Shown piece by piece: positions 52,319 to 61,058 of a stretch of DNA of 64,000 bases. Each line of letters opens with the position of its first letter. Positions within the stretch are counted from its first letter, which is position 1. The stretch is from Kitasatospora sp. GP82. GTDB lineage: Bacteria; Actinomycetota; Actinomycetes; Streptomycetales; Streptomycetaceae. The stretch covers positions 186,001-250,000 of the forward strand of contig NZ_JARZAJ010000005.1 in assembly GCF_029892105.1 (NCBI RefSeq). The letters are read 5' to 3'. The position numbers and the translations under genes were made by a program. A model generated the notes under the pieces. The model ran no database searches. It saw only the letters and a program-made list of their open reading frames with translations, and was not told where the DNA came from.

Positions 52319-53461
52319 GTGGCGAGCACCCCCGGCCCAGCGGACCGACCCACCCCCGAGGAGACCCCGCAGGAGAGCCTCGGAGCGAGCGGCCCGGACG
52401 GGGAGCGCGGCCTTGGCCCGGCGAACGGCCCGGACTGGGAGGGCGTGAGACTGCACGTCGTCAGCGGTAAGGGTGGGACGGGAAAGACCACGCTGGCCGC
52501 CGCGCTCGCGATCGCCCTGGCCGCCGAGGGCGGCCGGACGCTGCTGATCGAGGTGGAGGGCCGTCAGGGCATCGCCGAGCTGTTCGGGATCGCCGCACTG
52601 CCGTACCAGGAACGGAAGATCGCCGCCGTCACCCCGGCCCAGCTCGGACTGCCGGGCAAGGGCTCCGGGGAGATCTTCGCGCTGGCCATCGACACCGAGC
52701 AGGCGCTGCTCGAATACCTGGACATGTTCTACAAGCTCGGCCGGGCCGGAAAGGCTCTGCAGAAGGTCGGGTTCGTGGACTTCGCGACCACCATCGCGCC
52801 GGGCGTCCGGGACGTCCTGCTGACCGGCAAGGCCTGCGAGGCGGCCCGCCGCAAGGGACCGGACGGGCGCCGGGCCTACGACGCGATCGTGATGGACGCG
52901 CCGCCGACCGGACGGATCACCAGGTTCCTGAACGTCAACTCCGAGGTCGCCGGGCTGGCCAGGATCGGGCCGATCCACGGTCAGGCCCAGGCGGTGATGC
53001 GGGTGCTCAGGTCGCCGGAGACGGCGGTGCACCTGGTGACCCTGCTGGAGGAGATGCCGGTGCAGGAGACGGTGGACGGCGTCACCGAACTGCACGACGC
53101 ACAGCTGCCGGTGGGCGGCGTCCTGGTGAACATGGTCCGTCCGCCGATCCTGGATGCCGCCGCCGTGGCGGCGGTGGACGGGGACCACCGCGAGGAGGTC
53201 GCCCTTGCCCTCGGCGAGGCCGGGCTCGGAGGTCGCTCACGGACGGCGGAGACGGTCCGCACGGCGGTCGAGCCGCTGCTGGACCCGCTGTTGGCGCAGG
53301 CCCGCGAGCACGCCGAGCGGGTCGAGCTGGAGCGCGAGCAGCGGGCGGCACTTCAGCAGCTCCGGCTGCCGACGTACGAACTGCCCTTGCTCGGTGAGGG
53401 CGTGGACCTCGGCGGGCTGTACCGGCTGGCGGGCGAGCTGAAGCGACAGGGGGCGGCATGA
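52319..53461 (+). CDS. Get3/ArsA-like ATPase, first of pair (Rv3679 type)
   Basis: The likely GTG start at 52319 follows GGAGACGGAG. The ~380-residue protein has a disordered leader (about 1-40) and then the deviant Walker A loop VSGKGGTGKTT (about 48-58) with the signature Lys. The motif VMDAPPTGRITRFL holds the switch II Asp. The C-terminal half is helical. Its mycobacterial counterparts Rv3679 and Rv3680 are Get3-like. The stop overlaps the start of the next gene, so the two are made together, which suggests a heterodimer. Confidence 0.88.
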   Translation: MASTPGPADRPTPEETPQESLGASGPDGERGLGPANGPDWEGVRLHVVSGKGGTGKTTLAAALAIALAAEGGRTLLIEVEGRQGIAELFGIAALPYQERKIAAVTPAQLGLPGKGSGEIFALAIDTEQALLEYLDMFYKLGRAGKALQKVGFVDFATTIAPGVRDVLLTGKACEAARRKGPDGRRAYDAIVMDAPPTGRITRFLNVNSEVAGLARIGPIHGQAQAVMRVLRSPETAVHLVTLLEEMPVQETVDGVTELHDAQLPVGGVLVNMVRPPILDAAAVAAVDGDHREEVALALGEAGLGGRSRTAETVRTAVEPLLDPLLAQAREHAERVELEREQRAALQQLRLPTYELPLLGEGVDLGGLYRLAGELKRQGAA

Positions 53462-54603
53462 CGGCACTGCTGGAGATCGACGCACTGATCGACAACCCGA
53501 AGACCCGGATCGTGGTGTGCTGCGGCTCCGGCGGCGTCGGCAAGACCACGACCGCCGCCGCGATCGGACTCCGGGCGGCCGAACGCGGCCGGAAGGTGGT
53601 CGTGCTGACCATCGACCCGGCCCGCAGACTCGCCCAGTCGATGGGGCTGAGCGAGCTGGACAACACCCCTCGGGTGGTCAAGGGATCGGTCGGCCCGGGC
53701 CAACTGCACGCCATGATGCTCGACATGAAGCGGACCTTCGACGAGGTCGTGCTGGCCCATGCCGAGCCCGAGCGGGCGAAGGCGATCCTGGAGAACCCCT
53801 TCTACCAGTCCCTGTCGGCCGGTTTCGCCGGTACGCAGGAGTACATGGCGATGGAGAAGCTCGGCCAGCTGCGGGCGGCCGACGAGTGGGACCTGATCGT
53901 GGTGGACACCCCGCCGTCCCGCTCAGCGCTGGACTTCCTGGACGCGCCGAACCGCCTCGGCTCCTTCCTGGACGGCAGGGTGATCCGGCTGCTGACCGCA
54001 CCGGCCAAGGTCGGCGGGCGAAGCGCGATGAAGTTCCTGAACGTCGGTATGGGCCTGCTGACCGGCACACTCGGGAAGATCTTCGGTACTCAGCTGCTGA
54101 CGGACGTTCAGACCTTCGTCGGCGCCATGGACTCGATGTTCGGCGGCTTCCGCGAGCGGGCCGACCGTACGTACCAGCTGCTCAAGGCACCGGGCACGGC
54201 CTTCCTGGTGGTCGCGGCACCCGAACGGGACGCGCTGCGCGAGGCGGCCTACTTCGTGGACCGGCTCGCGGCGGACGAGATGCCGCTGGCCGGCCTGGTC
54301 ATCAACCGGGTGCACGGTACGGGTGTGCCGCAGCTCACGGCGGAGCGCGCACTCGCGGCGGCCGAGGCGCTGGAGGAGAACGGCTCGCCGAACTCCTCGG
54401 CAGCTGCGGAGACGCTGGCTGCCGGGCTGCTGCGACTGCACGCCGAACGGATGCAGATCATGGACCGGGAACGACGTACCAGGGACCGCTTCGTGTCGGT
54501 GTACCCGGACGTGCCGATCGTGGAAGTCGGCGCGCTGCCGGGCGATGTGCACGATCTGGACGGCCTGCGCGCCATCGGCGAACGCCTCGGCGGGACGGAG
54601 TGA
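53458..54603 (+). CDS. Get3/ArsA-like ATPase, second of pair (Rv3680 type)
   Basis: The ATG at 53458 overlaps the preceding stop (ATGA). The 381-residue protein has the loop CCGSGGVGKTTTAAA (about 21-35), TIDPARRLAQSMGL, and IVVDTPPSRSALDFLD with switch II. In the P-loop the signature Lys of KGGVGKT is Ser (GSGGVGKT), unlike its partner. In Get3/MinD proteins that Lys acts across the dimer, so the pair may hold one complete composite site. Membrane-protein targeting or stress roles have been proposed for the mycobacterial pair. Confidence 0.88.
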   Translation: MTALLEIDALIDNPKTRIVVCCGSGGVGKTTTAAAIGLRAAERGRKVVVLTIDPARRLAQSMGLSELDNTPRVVKGSVGPGQLHAMMLDMKRTFDEVVLAHAEPERAKAILENPFYQSLSAGFAGTQEYMAMEKLGQLRAADEWDLIVVDTPPSRSALDFLDAPNRLGSFLDGRVIRLLTAPAKVGGRSAMKFLNVGMGLLTGTLGKIFGTQLLTDVQTFVGAMDSMFGGFRERADRTYQLLKAPGTAFLVVAAPERDALREAAYFVDRLAADEMPLAGLVINRVHGTGVPQLTAERALAAAEALEENGSPNSSAAAETLAAGLLRLHAERMQIMDRERRTRDRFVSVYPDVPIVEVGALPGDVHDLDGLRAIGERLGGTE

Positions 54604-54709
54604 GCCACCCCCTGGCTGTACTCAACCCGCCTGCACCCAGCGGCCCGGCCGTGTTCGGCCCACCGGCGTCCGACCGGGCTGCGCCCAACTCGGCTGCGCC
54701 CGGCTGTGC

Positions 54710-55033
54710 TCAGCCCGCCTGCGCGTAGTCGGTGAGGATCACACCGGTCGCAAGGGACTCCTCGTACTCCGTACGCGCCGTCTCCAGCAGCCTGCGCCAG
54801 GACATCACCGTCGGCCGACGGCGCAGCAGCGCCCTGCGCTCGCGCTCCGTCATCCCGCCCCACACGCCGAACTCGACCCGGTTGTCGAGCGCGTCCGCGA
54901 GGCACTCGGTGCGCACGGGGCACCCGCTGCACACCGCCTTGGCGCGATTCTGTGCTGCCCCCTGAACAAACAGCTCGTCCGGATCACTCGTGCGGCAGGC
55001 AGCCTGCGCACTCCAGTCGTCCACCCAGCCCAT
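54710..55033 (-). CDS. wblA: WhiB-like protein WblA
   Basis: The ATG at 55033 gives 107 residues starting MGWVDDWSAQAACR; an upstream GTG (55090) or ATG (55084) would add 17-19 residues. Four cysteines bind the iron-sulfur cluster (AACR, then AVCSGCPVRTEC). The helix DALDNRVEFGVWGGMTERER holds the G(V/I)WGG turn, and a basic C-terminus (LLRRRPTVMSWRRL) binds DNA. WblA (SCO3579) is a pleiotropic regulator of sporulation, antibiotic production and oxidative stress in Streptomyces and corresponds to WhiB4. Its divergent promoter region carries two identical-form palindromes. Confidence 0.95.
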   Translation of the reverse strand: MGWVDDWSAQAACRTSDPDELFVQGAAQNRAKAVCSGCPVRTECLADALDNRVEFGVWGGMTERERRALLRRRPTVMSWRRLLETARTEYEESLATGVILTDYAQAG

Positions 55034-55188
55034 GCCGGCGCCGTCCTCTCCCGAATCGGGGCTCCCCCACGGCGGCAACGGCATATTCACCGTTGCCAGT
55101 TGAGGACGTTACGGAAGAACGACAGAGTGCAACAGCCCCTACGTGCCCAATCTCAAATGACCCGATCGGACTATGGGTATCTGACATC

Positions 55189-55204
55189 TCACTCGTTGGA
55201 GTGA
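55189..55204. promoter_or_regulatory. TCACTC-N4-GAGTGA palindrome, copy 1
   Basis: TCACTCGTTGGAGTGA is a perfect inverted repeat with 6-bp arms and a GTTG spacer. The half-sites resemble those of BldD (TNACNC ... GNGTNA), though the published consensus has a shorter spacer. It lies about 155 bp upstream of wblA. Confidence 0.65.
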
Positions 55205-55322
55205 TCGCAGGTCGCGGGGCTTGCCAGGGACTCCCGGACCACTCTCGTCACGCTCCGCCATGAGATCGCCGACAGGGCCCGATCCATCCCACCTCAAACC
55301 GGGGCGATTCGGGCAAAGCTCA

Positions 55323-55338
55323 TCACTCACAAGAGTGA
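55323..55338. promoter_or_regulatory. TCACTC-N4-GAGTGA palindrome, copy 2
   Basis: TCACTCACAAGAGTGA has the same arms as copy 1; counting two more pairs the symmetry runs from 55321 to 55340. It lies about 95 bp before the PBP start and 134 bp from copy 1. Confidence 0.65.
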
Positions 55339-55432
55339 TGGCGATGAACAGAGCGAAGCTGTCGCAGTCTTGTGACAAGCCTAGGCGAACACCTGCCCCC
55401 GTGCCCGGGATTTGGCAACGTAGTGTTTCCCC

Positions 55433-57673
55433 ATGGCACCTCAGCGACCCTCGGGATCCCCCGTCGACAAGGCCGGCCTCGGACTCAAGTTCCTGGGCAC
55501 CAGTGTGCTGGCCGGACTGCTGGTCGCGGGCATGGCACTGCCCGCCGTCGGCGCACTCGGGCTCACCGCCAAGGACACCGCCGAGAGCTTCAACAACATC
55601 CCGGACGACTTCAAGACACCGCCGCTCTCCCAGGCCTCGTACATCTACGACGCCAAGGGCGGCGTGATCGCCAAGGTCTTCGACCGGGACCGCACCGTCC
55701 TCACCAAGGACCAGATGGCCCCGATCATGCGGCAGGCCCAGGTCGACATCGAGGACAACCGCTTCTTCGAGCACGGCGCCATCGACCTCAAGGGCATCCT
55801 CCGCGCGGCCGGCAAGAACGCCGAGTCCGGCTCCGCCGCCCAGGGCGCCTCCACGCTGACCCAGCAGTACGTGAAGAACGTCAACGTGGAGAAGGCCGGT
55901 GACGACCAGGCCGCCTTCCTGGACGCCACCAGGAAGAGCATGGGTCGCAAGATCCAGGAGCTGAAGTACGCCATCAAGCTGGAGGAGGACCTGAGCAAGG
56001 ATCAGATCCTCACCAACTACCTGAACATCACCTTCTACGGCCACCAGGCCTACGGCGTCGAGGCGGCAGCCGGCCGCTACTTCAGCAAGAGCGCCAAGGA
56101 CCTGACCATCCCCGAGGCCGCGATGCTGGCCGGCCTGGTGCAGAACCCGACGGCGTACGACCCGGTCCTGCACCCGCAGGCCGCGCAGATCCGCCGCAAC
56201 ACGGTGATCAACAAGCTCCTGGAGTACAAGCACATCAGCCCCCAGGAGGCCAAGGACGCGCTGGCGGCGCCGCTCGGCATCAAGTACAAGGAGCCGCTCA
56301 ACGGCTGCATCACCGCCCAGGCGGGGATGGGCTTCTTCTGCGACTACGTGCGGCACGTGGTGAAGATGGACCCGGTCTTCGGCAAGACCCAGGCCGACCG
56401 GCAGAAGCTCTGGAGCCAGGGCGGCCTGAAGATCTACACCACCATCGACCCGGACAAGCAGGCGGCGGCGTACAAGGCGGTCACCACCAAGGTGAACCCG
56501 ACGGACGACGTCTCGGCCGCGATGACCATGATCAAGCCGGGCACCGGCGAGATCCTGGCGATGGCCCAGACCCGGCCCTACGGCCTGGACGACAAGCAGC
56601 ACCAGACGGTCGTCAACCTCAACGTCGACGCGGCCATGGGCGGCGGCAACGGCTTCTCCCCCGGCTCGACCTTCAAGCCGATCCTGGCCGCGGCGGCGCT
56701 GGAGTCGGGCATCCCGCTCACCCAGCAGTACCCCTCCGAGTTCCAGATCCCCTACCCGACCATGACCACCTGTGACGGCAGCTGGAAGTCCGACGGATCC
56801 ACGGTCGAGAACGAGAACAAGTCGGAGGTCGGGCCGTTCGGGATGAAGGAGGCGATGGCCAGGTCGGTCAACACCTACTTCGTCGAGCTCGGCCAGCAGG
56901 TCGGCCTCTGCCCGATGAAGCAGATGGTCAACAAGCTGGGCATCAAGACCCTCGCCAGCGGCAAGCCGCTGATCCAGCAGCCGTCCACGATCCTCGGCGC
57001 GGTCGAGGTCAGCCCCATGCGGATGGCCGCCGTCTACGCCGCCTTCGCCGCCCGCGGCCTGTACTGCGACCCGATCGCGATCAGCTCGGTGGTCGCCGCC
57101 GACGGCAAGAAGATGGCCGTCCCCCCGGCCAACTGCACCCAGGCGATGTCCGAGTCCACCGCCGACGGGGTCAACACCCTGCTGAAGACGGTGACCGAGA
57201 AGGGCACTGCGGCCAACATCAAGATCAACGACGGCCGCGAGTTCGCCGGTAAGACCGGTACCACCGACAACCGCTACGCGGCCTGGTTCAACGGCTACAC
57301 CCCCGACATCGCCACCGCCGTCTGGCTCGGCGGCCCCGGCGGCAACGTCTCCATGCGCAACATCAGGATCGGCGGCGAGTACTTCTCCTCCGTCTACGGC
57401 TCCGACGGCCCCGGGCCGATCTGGCAGATGGCCATGAACGACGCGGTGGCCGGCACCCCGAAGAGCACCTTCCAGCTGGTCTCGATCCCCGACCCCGCCG
57501 GCGCCCCGGCCGGCACCCCCGCCCCGCCCGCCGGCGACGGGACGGCCGCGAACGGCGGCGCCACCCCGGGCGACAACACCACCGGCCTGATCAACGGCGG
57601 CTTCACCCTGCCGCCGGGCGTGATCACCGGCGGCACCACCGGTGGCAAGCCGGGCAAGCCCGGCCACCACTGA
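55433..57673 (+). CDS. Class A penicillin-binding protein (PonA-type)
   Basis: The 746-residue protein has a cytoplasmic start, one membrane helix (FLGTSVLAGLLVAGMALPAV), a GT51 glycosyltransferase domain with the catalytic Glu in VDIEDNRFFEHGAIDL and GASTLTQQYVKN, and a transpeptidase domain with the SxxK Ser in SPGSTFKP, SVNTY (SxN), and KTGTT. It polymerises and cross-links peptidoglycan outside the membrane. The C-terminus is a Gly/Pro/Thr-rich tail without PASTA domain, unlike mycobacterial PonA2. The position next to wblA matches ponA2/whiB4. A 25-bp hairpin terminator follows. Confidence 0.95.
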   Translation: MAPQRPSGSPVDKAGLGLKFLGTSVLAGLLVAGMALPAVGALGLTAKDTAESFNNIPDDFKTPPLSQASYIYDAKGGVIAKVFDRDRTVLTKDQMAPIMRQAQVDIEDNRFFEHGAIDLKGILRAAGKNAESGSAAQGASTLTQQYVKNVNVEKAGDDQAAFLDATRKSMGRKIQELKYAIKLEEDLSKDQILTNYLNITFYGHQAYGVEAAAGRYFSKSAKDLTIPEAAMLAGLVQNPTAYDPVLHPQAAQIRRNTVINKLLEYKHISPQEAKDALAAPLGIKYKEPLNGCITAQAGMGFFCDYVRHVVKMDPVFGKTQADRQKLWSQGGLKIYTTIDPDKQAAAYKAVTTKVNPTDDVSAAMTMIKPGTGEILAMAQTRPYGLDDKQHQTVVNLNVDAAMGGGNGFSPGSTFKPILAAAALESGIPLTQQYPSEFQIPYPTMTTCDGSWKSDGSTVENENKSEVGPFGMKEAMARSVNTYFVELGQQVGLCPMKQMVNKLGIKTLASGKPLIQQPSTILGAVEVSPMRMAAVYAAFAARGLYCDPIAISSVVAADGKKMAVPPANCTQAMSESTADGVNTLLKTVTEKGTAANIKINDGREFAGKTGTTDNRYAAWFNGYTPDIATAVWLGGPGGNVSMRNIRIGGEYFSSVYGSDGPGPIWQMAMNDAVAGTPKSTFQLVSIPDPAGAPAGTPAPPAGDGTAANGGATPGDNTTGLINGGFTLPPGVITGGTTGGKPGKPGHH

Positions 57674-57678
57674 CAGCG

Positions 57679-57732
57679 GCGACACGACGAAGGGGTGCCC
57701 CTCTGCTGAGGGGCACCCCTTCGTCGTGTCGC
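57679..57732. terminator. Strong hairpin terminator after the PBP
   Basis: Arms 57679-57703 and 57708-57732 are perfectly complementary over 25 bp with a TGCT loop, the strongest hairpin seen in the window. Confidence 0.95.
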
Positions 57733-57821
57733 GTCCTGCTCCGAAGAGACCCCAGGGATGGCCCCTGGCCTTGCAGGGCCTCGGCCCCTGAAAAGTCCCC
57801 GGCCCGGCCGGGAAGCGTTGA

Positions 57822-58274
57822 TCAGCCCAGCGCGGCCTTCACCGCGGCAGCCACCCGGCCGCCCTCGGCGACGCCCTCGACCTTCGGACGCACCAGCTTC
57901 ATCACCGCGCCCATGCCCTGCGGCCCGGTCGCCCCGCTCTCCGCCACGGCAGCGGCCACGATGGCGGTCAGCTCCTCGTCGCTGAGCTGCTTCGGCAGGT
58001 ACTGGGCCAGCACCTCGCCCTCGGCGCGCTCCTGCGCCGCCGACTCGGCCCGGCCTGCCGTCTCGAAAGCCTCGGCGGCCTCCCGGCGCTTCTTCGCCTC
58101 CCGGGCGATCACCTTCAGCACCTCGTCGTCCGACAGCTCACGCTTGGTCTTGCCCGCCACCTCCTCACTGGTGACGGCGGCCAGCGTCAGCCGGATCGTG
58201 GACGAGCGCAGCTCGTCCCGGGCCTTGATCGCAGCCGTGAGGTCCTCCTGCAGCTGCTCCTTGAGCGTCTTCAT
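57822..58274 (-). CDS. GatB/YqeY domain protein
   Basis: The 150-residue protein starts MKTLKEQLQEDLTAAIKARD and has EVLKVIAREAKKRREAAEAF, AQYLPKQLSDEELTAIVA and GPQGMGAVMKLVRPKVEG. This is the YqeY family, related to the tail of GatB that recognises tRNA in the amidotransferase, but present as a free protein of unclear function. The ATG at 58274 has only a weak ribosome site; longer in-frame starts look like leader sequence. Confidence 0.92.
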   Translation of the reverse strand: MKTLKEQLQEDLTAAIKARDELRSSTIRLTLAAVTSEEVAGKTKRELSDDEVLKVIAREAKKRREAAEAFETAGRAESAAQERAEGEVLAQYLPKQLSDEELTAIVAAAVAESGATGPQGMGAVMKLVRPKVEGVAEGGRVAAAVKAALG

Positions 58275-58423
58275 TCCTGAATCTTCGCAGGTGGAATCTC
58301 CTCTCGCTGCCGAATTTTGGCGTGCCCGTGCAGGAGCCCCTGACGCTGTCCACCGCGCGAGTGAAGCATCTTGCGAATGCTTCGAATATTGCGAATACTC
58401 CACTTAGAGAGGGAGGACCACTG

Positions 58424-58885
58424 ATGACATCGATCGCCGAGGGCCGGAAGATCGCTCCGGGCGCAGTCGACGCCGAGTCGGCGGCCAGAGCGCTGCGGAG
58501 ACTCAAGGACTACCTGGCTCACACCACCCGGCCCGATGAAGACGTGCGGATCCACACCGAGACCGGTGGCGACGTCCTGGTACTCCCTCGGCCGACGGTG
58601 GAGATGTTCGCTGCGATCCTCGCTGCCCTGGCGGGCGGCCAAGGCGTCCAACTGCTCCCGGTCAATGCCGAGGTCTCGACCCAGGTGGCTGCGGAGATGC
58701 TGAACGTCTCTCGTCCCTACCTGATCGGGCTCCTGGAGCGAGGCGAGATCCCGTTCCGGCTCGTCGGCCGCCACCGAAGGGTTCGTTTCGACGACCTGGT
58801 GGCTTACCAGCGCGCGGATGACCGCAAGCGCAAGGACGCAGCCGACGAACTCACGCGGCTCGACCGGGAGCTGGGGCTGGACTGA
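58424..58885 (+). CDS. Excisionase-family DNA-binding antitoxin
   Basis: The ATG at 58424 follows GGAGGACC. The 153-residue protein has an N-terminal helical half and a C-terminal excisionase-like winged helix (STQVAAEMLNVSRPYLIGLL, then GEIPFRLVGRHRRVRFDDLV, about 85-127). This two-part form is the usual antitoxin of PIN-domain toxin pairs in actinobacteria. The toxin gene follows after 3 bp but is destroyed, so the antitoxin is an orphan. Confidence 0.85.
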   Translation: MTSIAEGRKIAPGAVDAESAARALRRLKDYLAHTTRPDEDVRIHTETGGDVLVLPRPTVEMFAAILAALAGGQGVQLLPVNAEVSTQVAAEMLNVSRPYLIGLLERGEIPFRLVGRHRRVRFDDLVAYQRADDRKRKDAADELTRLDRELGLD

Positions 58886-58888
58886 ACC

Positions 58889-59164
58889 ATGGCCTTCGTC
58901 GTCGTCTACGACGCGTGCGTGCTCGACGGCGGAGGTCGGGCCAAGGACAGCGCCACCGGCGGCGAGGCCGCAGATCCCGGCCGACTGCGCTCGCCCGGCA
59001 GTGTCCTGGTGATCGACGACTTCACCGAGCTCCCGACCCGGCCCCCGCGGCACCGGGGGTGGCCCGGCCCGGCTGCACTGGCGACGGCGCACCGGGCGGC
59101 ACACCGTCGAACTGTCCTGGCGCCGGACCTCGGCACGGTGATCGGCGTCCACCTGCCCGACTGA
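58889..59164 (+). pseudogene. PIN-domain toxin remnant
   Basis: The first codons (MAFVVVYDACVL) are the perfect start of a PIN toxin, with the first catalytic Asp. From there the sequence changes into unrelated Arg/Pro/Gly-rich sequence and stops at 91 residues; PIN toxins of this type have about 180-200. The three other acidic residues of a PIN nuclease cannot be found. The toxin is lost by deletion or replacement just after codon 12. Confidence 0.75.
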
Positions 59165-59258
59165 TCGTCAGATCCGCCTCCCCACCGGGGCAGGCCGGGC
59201 AAAGGGCTCGGGGAACGGCCCGTTCACATGCGCTTTCGACGTCTGCGACCATGGACCG

Positions 59259-60200
59259 ATGCGACCGCTGTACTCCGTCCCCCTCGGAATCGCCGCCACC
59301 GGCGCCGCCTGCCTCGTCTACTCCGTCGGCTACGAGGTCCGCTCGTTCCGCCTGCGCCGAGTCGAGGTCCCGATCCTGCCGGAGGGTGCACGGCCGATAC
59401 GGGTCCTACAGGTCTCCGACATCCACATGGTCAGCGGGCAGCGGAAGAAGCAGCAGTGGCTGCAGAGCCTGGCCGCGCTCCAGCCTGACCTGGTCGTCAA
59501 TACCGGCGACAACCTCTCCGACCCGGACGGCATCCCGGCCACGCTGGACGCCCTCGGGCCGCTGATGGAGTTCCCCGGCGTGTACGTCTTCGGCTCCAAC
59601 GACTACTACGGCCCCGCCAAGAAGAACCCCGCCCGCTATCTGCAGGCGCTGCGCACCGGCGTCCACGGGCTGAACAACCCCGACGGCTCCGGGCGGCGCG
59701 GTGTCACCGGCGCCGTCCACATCGAGTGGGAGAAGCTCCGGGACGGCTTCGACGCGGCGGGCTGGCTCAACCTCACCAACACCCGCGGCCGGCTGAAGCT
59801 GGCCGGGCTGGACATCGAGTTCACCGGCCTGGACGACCCGCACATCCGCCGCGACCGCTACGCGGAGGTCTCCGGCGGCCCCTCCGCCGACGCCGACCTC
59901 TCGCTCGCCGTGGTGCACGCGCCGTATCTGCGGGTACTCGACGCCTTCGCCGCCGACCGCTACCCGCTGATCCTCGCGGGCCACACCCACGGCGGACAGC
60001 TCTGCGTCCCCTTCTACGGCGCCCTCGTCACCAACTGCGATCTCGACACCGACCGGGTCAAGGGCCTGTCCACCCACCAGGCCGGCGGCCACCGCTCCTA
60101 CCTGCACGTCTCGGCCGGCTGCGGCACCAACCGCTACACCCCCATCCGCTTCGCCTGCCCGCCCGAGGCCACCCTGCTCACCCTGACCCCCCGCGCCTGA
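59259..60200 (+). CDS. Calcineurin-like metallophosphoesterase
   Basis: The 313-residue protein has an N-terminal membrane or signal segment (SVPLGIAATGAACLVYSVGY), then the metal motifs VLQVSDIHM, VVNTGDNLSD, FGSNDYYGP (in place of GNHD) and LAGHTHGGQL. It is a YkuE/Rv3683-type phosphoesterase, probably facing the outside. The position after the PBP matches Rv3683 next to ponA2. The substrate may be a lipid or nucleotide; not known. Confidence 0.9.
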   Translation: MRPLYSVPLGIAATGAACLVYSVGYEVRSFRLRRVEVPILPEGARPIRVLQVSDIHMVSGQRKKQQWLQSLAALQPDLVVNTGDNLSDPDGIPATLDALGPLMEFPGVYVFGSNDYYGPAKKNPARYLQALRTGVHGLNNPDGSGRRGVTGAVHIEWEKLRDGFDAAGWLNLTNTRGRLKLAGLDIEFTGLDDPHIRRDRYAEVSGGPSADADLSLAVVHAPYLRVLDAFAADRYPLILAGHTHGGQLCVPFYGALVTNCDLDTDRVKGLSTHQAGGHRSYLHVSAGCGTNRYTPIRFACPPEATLLTLTPRA

Positions 60201-60324
60201 ACCGCCCCGCCACACCCCTCGCCGCCCTGCTCCGCCACCGCCGGAGGAACGGATTTCGCCTCTCGGCACTCGTCCGGTAGAGTTCTACTCGTTGCGACGG
60301 AGACGGAAGCAACAAAGGAAAGAC

Positions 60325-60398
<74 letters not shown>

Positions 60399-60403
60399 CC
60401 CAG

Positions 60404-60443
60404 GTCAGAGGCCCTATCGGATAGATCCGATAGGGCCTCTGAC
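60404..60443. terminator. Terminator of tRNA-Pro
   Basis: 19-bp perfect arms (60404-60422 and 60425-60443) around a 2-nt loop, followed by GTTTTG. The right arm overlaps the start of the 40-bp direct repeat. Confidence 0.92.
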
Positions 60444-60470
60444 GTTTTGCCAGCACGAAAGTACAGCAAC
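60431..60470. repeat. 40-bp direct repeat, copy A (att-like)
   Basis: It begins TAGGGCCTCTG and ends GCACGAAAGTACAGCAAC. It matches copy B at 63347-63386 in 35 of 40 positions, without gaps. It lies 33 bp after the tRNA-Pro gene, its first bases inside the tRNA terminator. Confidence 0.85.
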
Positions 60471-60788
60471 CGCCCCGGCCGTCCCCGACCGCCAGCAACG
60501 CTTGCCGAAGAAGTGTGGGCGAGCCGGGCCCTCCCGCCGACGACGCGATGTGATCTGGGGCATGGTCCGGCTGCAACGCTCAGCCAGCGTGACGACCAGT
60601 CAGCTGCTGCCACTGGCCCGTGCCGACTGCTCGAGTCTCGGGGATGGCTCTGTTCACCAGTTTCGACAGCAGTTGCTCATCGCTTCGGGCGGCGTCCTCC
60701 CCGTGTCGTGTTCGATGTTCACGAGAGGTGACAGCACTGCGGCCGCGCCGTGGGACCTGCTTGAGGTCCCACGGCGCGCATGTCCGGG
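60471..60788. other. Gene-poor stretch inside the tRNA-Pro element
   Basis: About 320 bp with no frame I can support. A 14-bp perfect hairpin at 60745-60777 closes it. It may hold decayed sequence from the integrated element. Confidence 0.4.
60745..60777. terminator. Hairpin terminator after DUF4287 gene
   Basis: GCGCCGTGGGACCT (60745-60758) pairs with AGGTCCCACGGCGC (60764-60777) around a 5-nt loop, just downstream of the minus-strand gene ending at 60789. Confidence 0.85.
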
Positions 60789-61001
60789 TTACTGGCCGCT
60801 GTCTTCGGCGAGAGTGTGGGCGACGAGCGCGTTGGCGTGTCCGTGGCCGAGTCCGTGCTCGGTCTTGAGCCACGTGACGAGCTCCATGTGCTTGGTCAGG
60901 GGCGAGGTGCGGACGAGGTCCTTCCAGTGCGCGATCGAGCGGCCGTACTTCTTCTCGATCGAGGGGAAGTAGCTGGCGGGGCCCTTTGCCGGAGTGGTCA
61001 T
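60789..61001 (-). CDS. DUF4287 domain protein
   Basis: The ATG at 61001 follows an AAGGAC site. The 70 residues include GPASYFPSIEKKYGRSIAHW, LVRTSPLTKHMELVTWLKTE and HGLGHGHANALVAH. These are the marks of DUF4287, a small domain often found alone or joined to DUF5655, of unknown function. It lies inside the repeat-flanked region after tRNA-Pro, 57 bp downstream of the DUF998 gene on the same strand. Confidence 0.88.
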   Translation of the reverse strand: MTTPAKGPASYFPSIEKKYGRSIAHWKDLVRTSPLTKHMELVTWLKTEHGLGHGHANALVAHTLAEDSGQ

Positions 61002-61058
61002 CGCGATGTCCTTGTCTCTTGATTCGTGATGCTGTCGGTAGCGCTTGCGGAGTGTTGC

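Larger units (their letters stand above)
55034..55432. other. Divergent wblA-PBP regulatory region
   Basis: About 400 bp without another gene. Two copies of a TCACTC-N4-GAGTGA palindrome lie at 55189-55204 and 55323-55338. No other RNA or coding sequence is evident. Confidence 0.5.

Noticed and set aside
55139-57685. An 848-codon minus-strand frame opposite the PBP gene
   Set aside because: It mirrors the PBP codons (Val/Gly/Leu/Asp-rich shadow), has no ribosome site and no motif.
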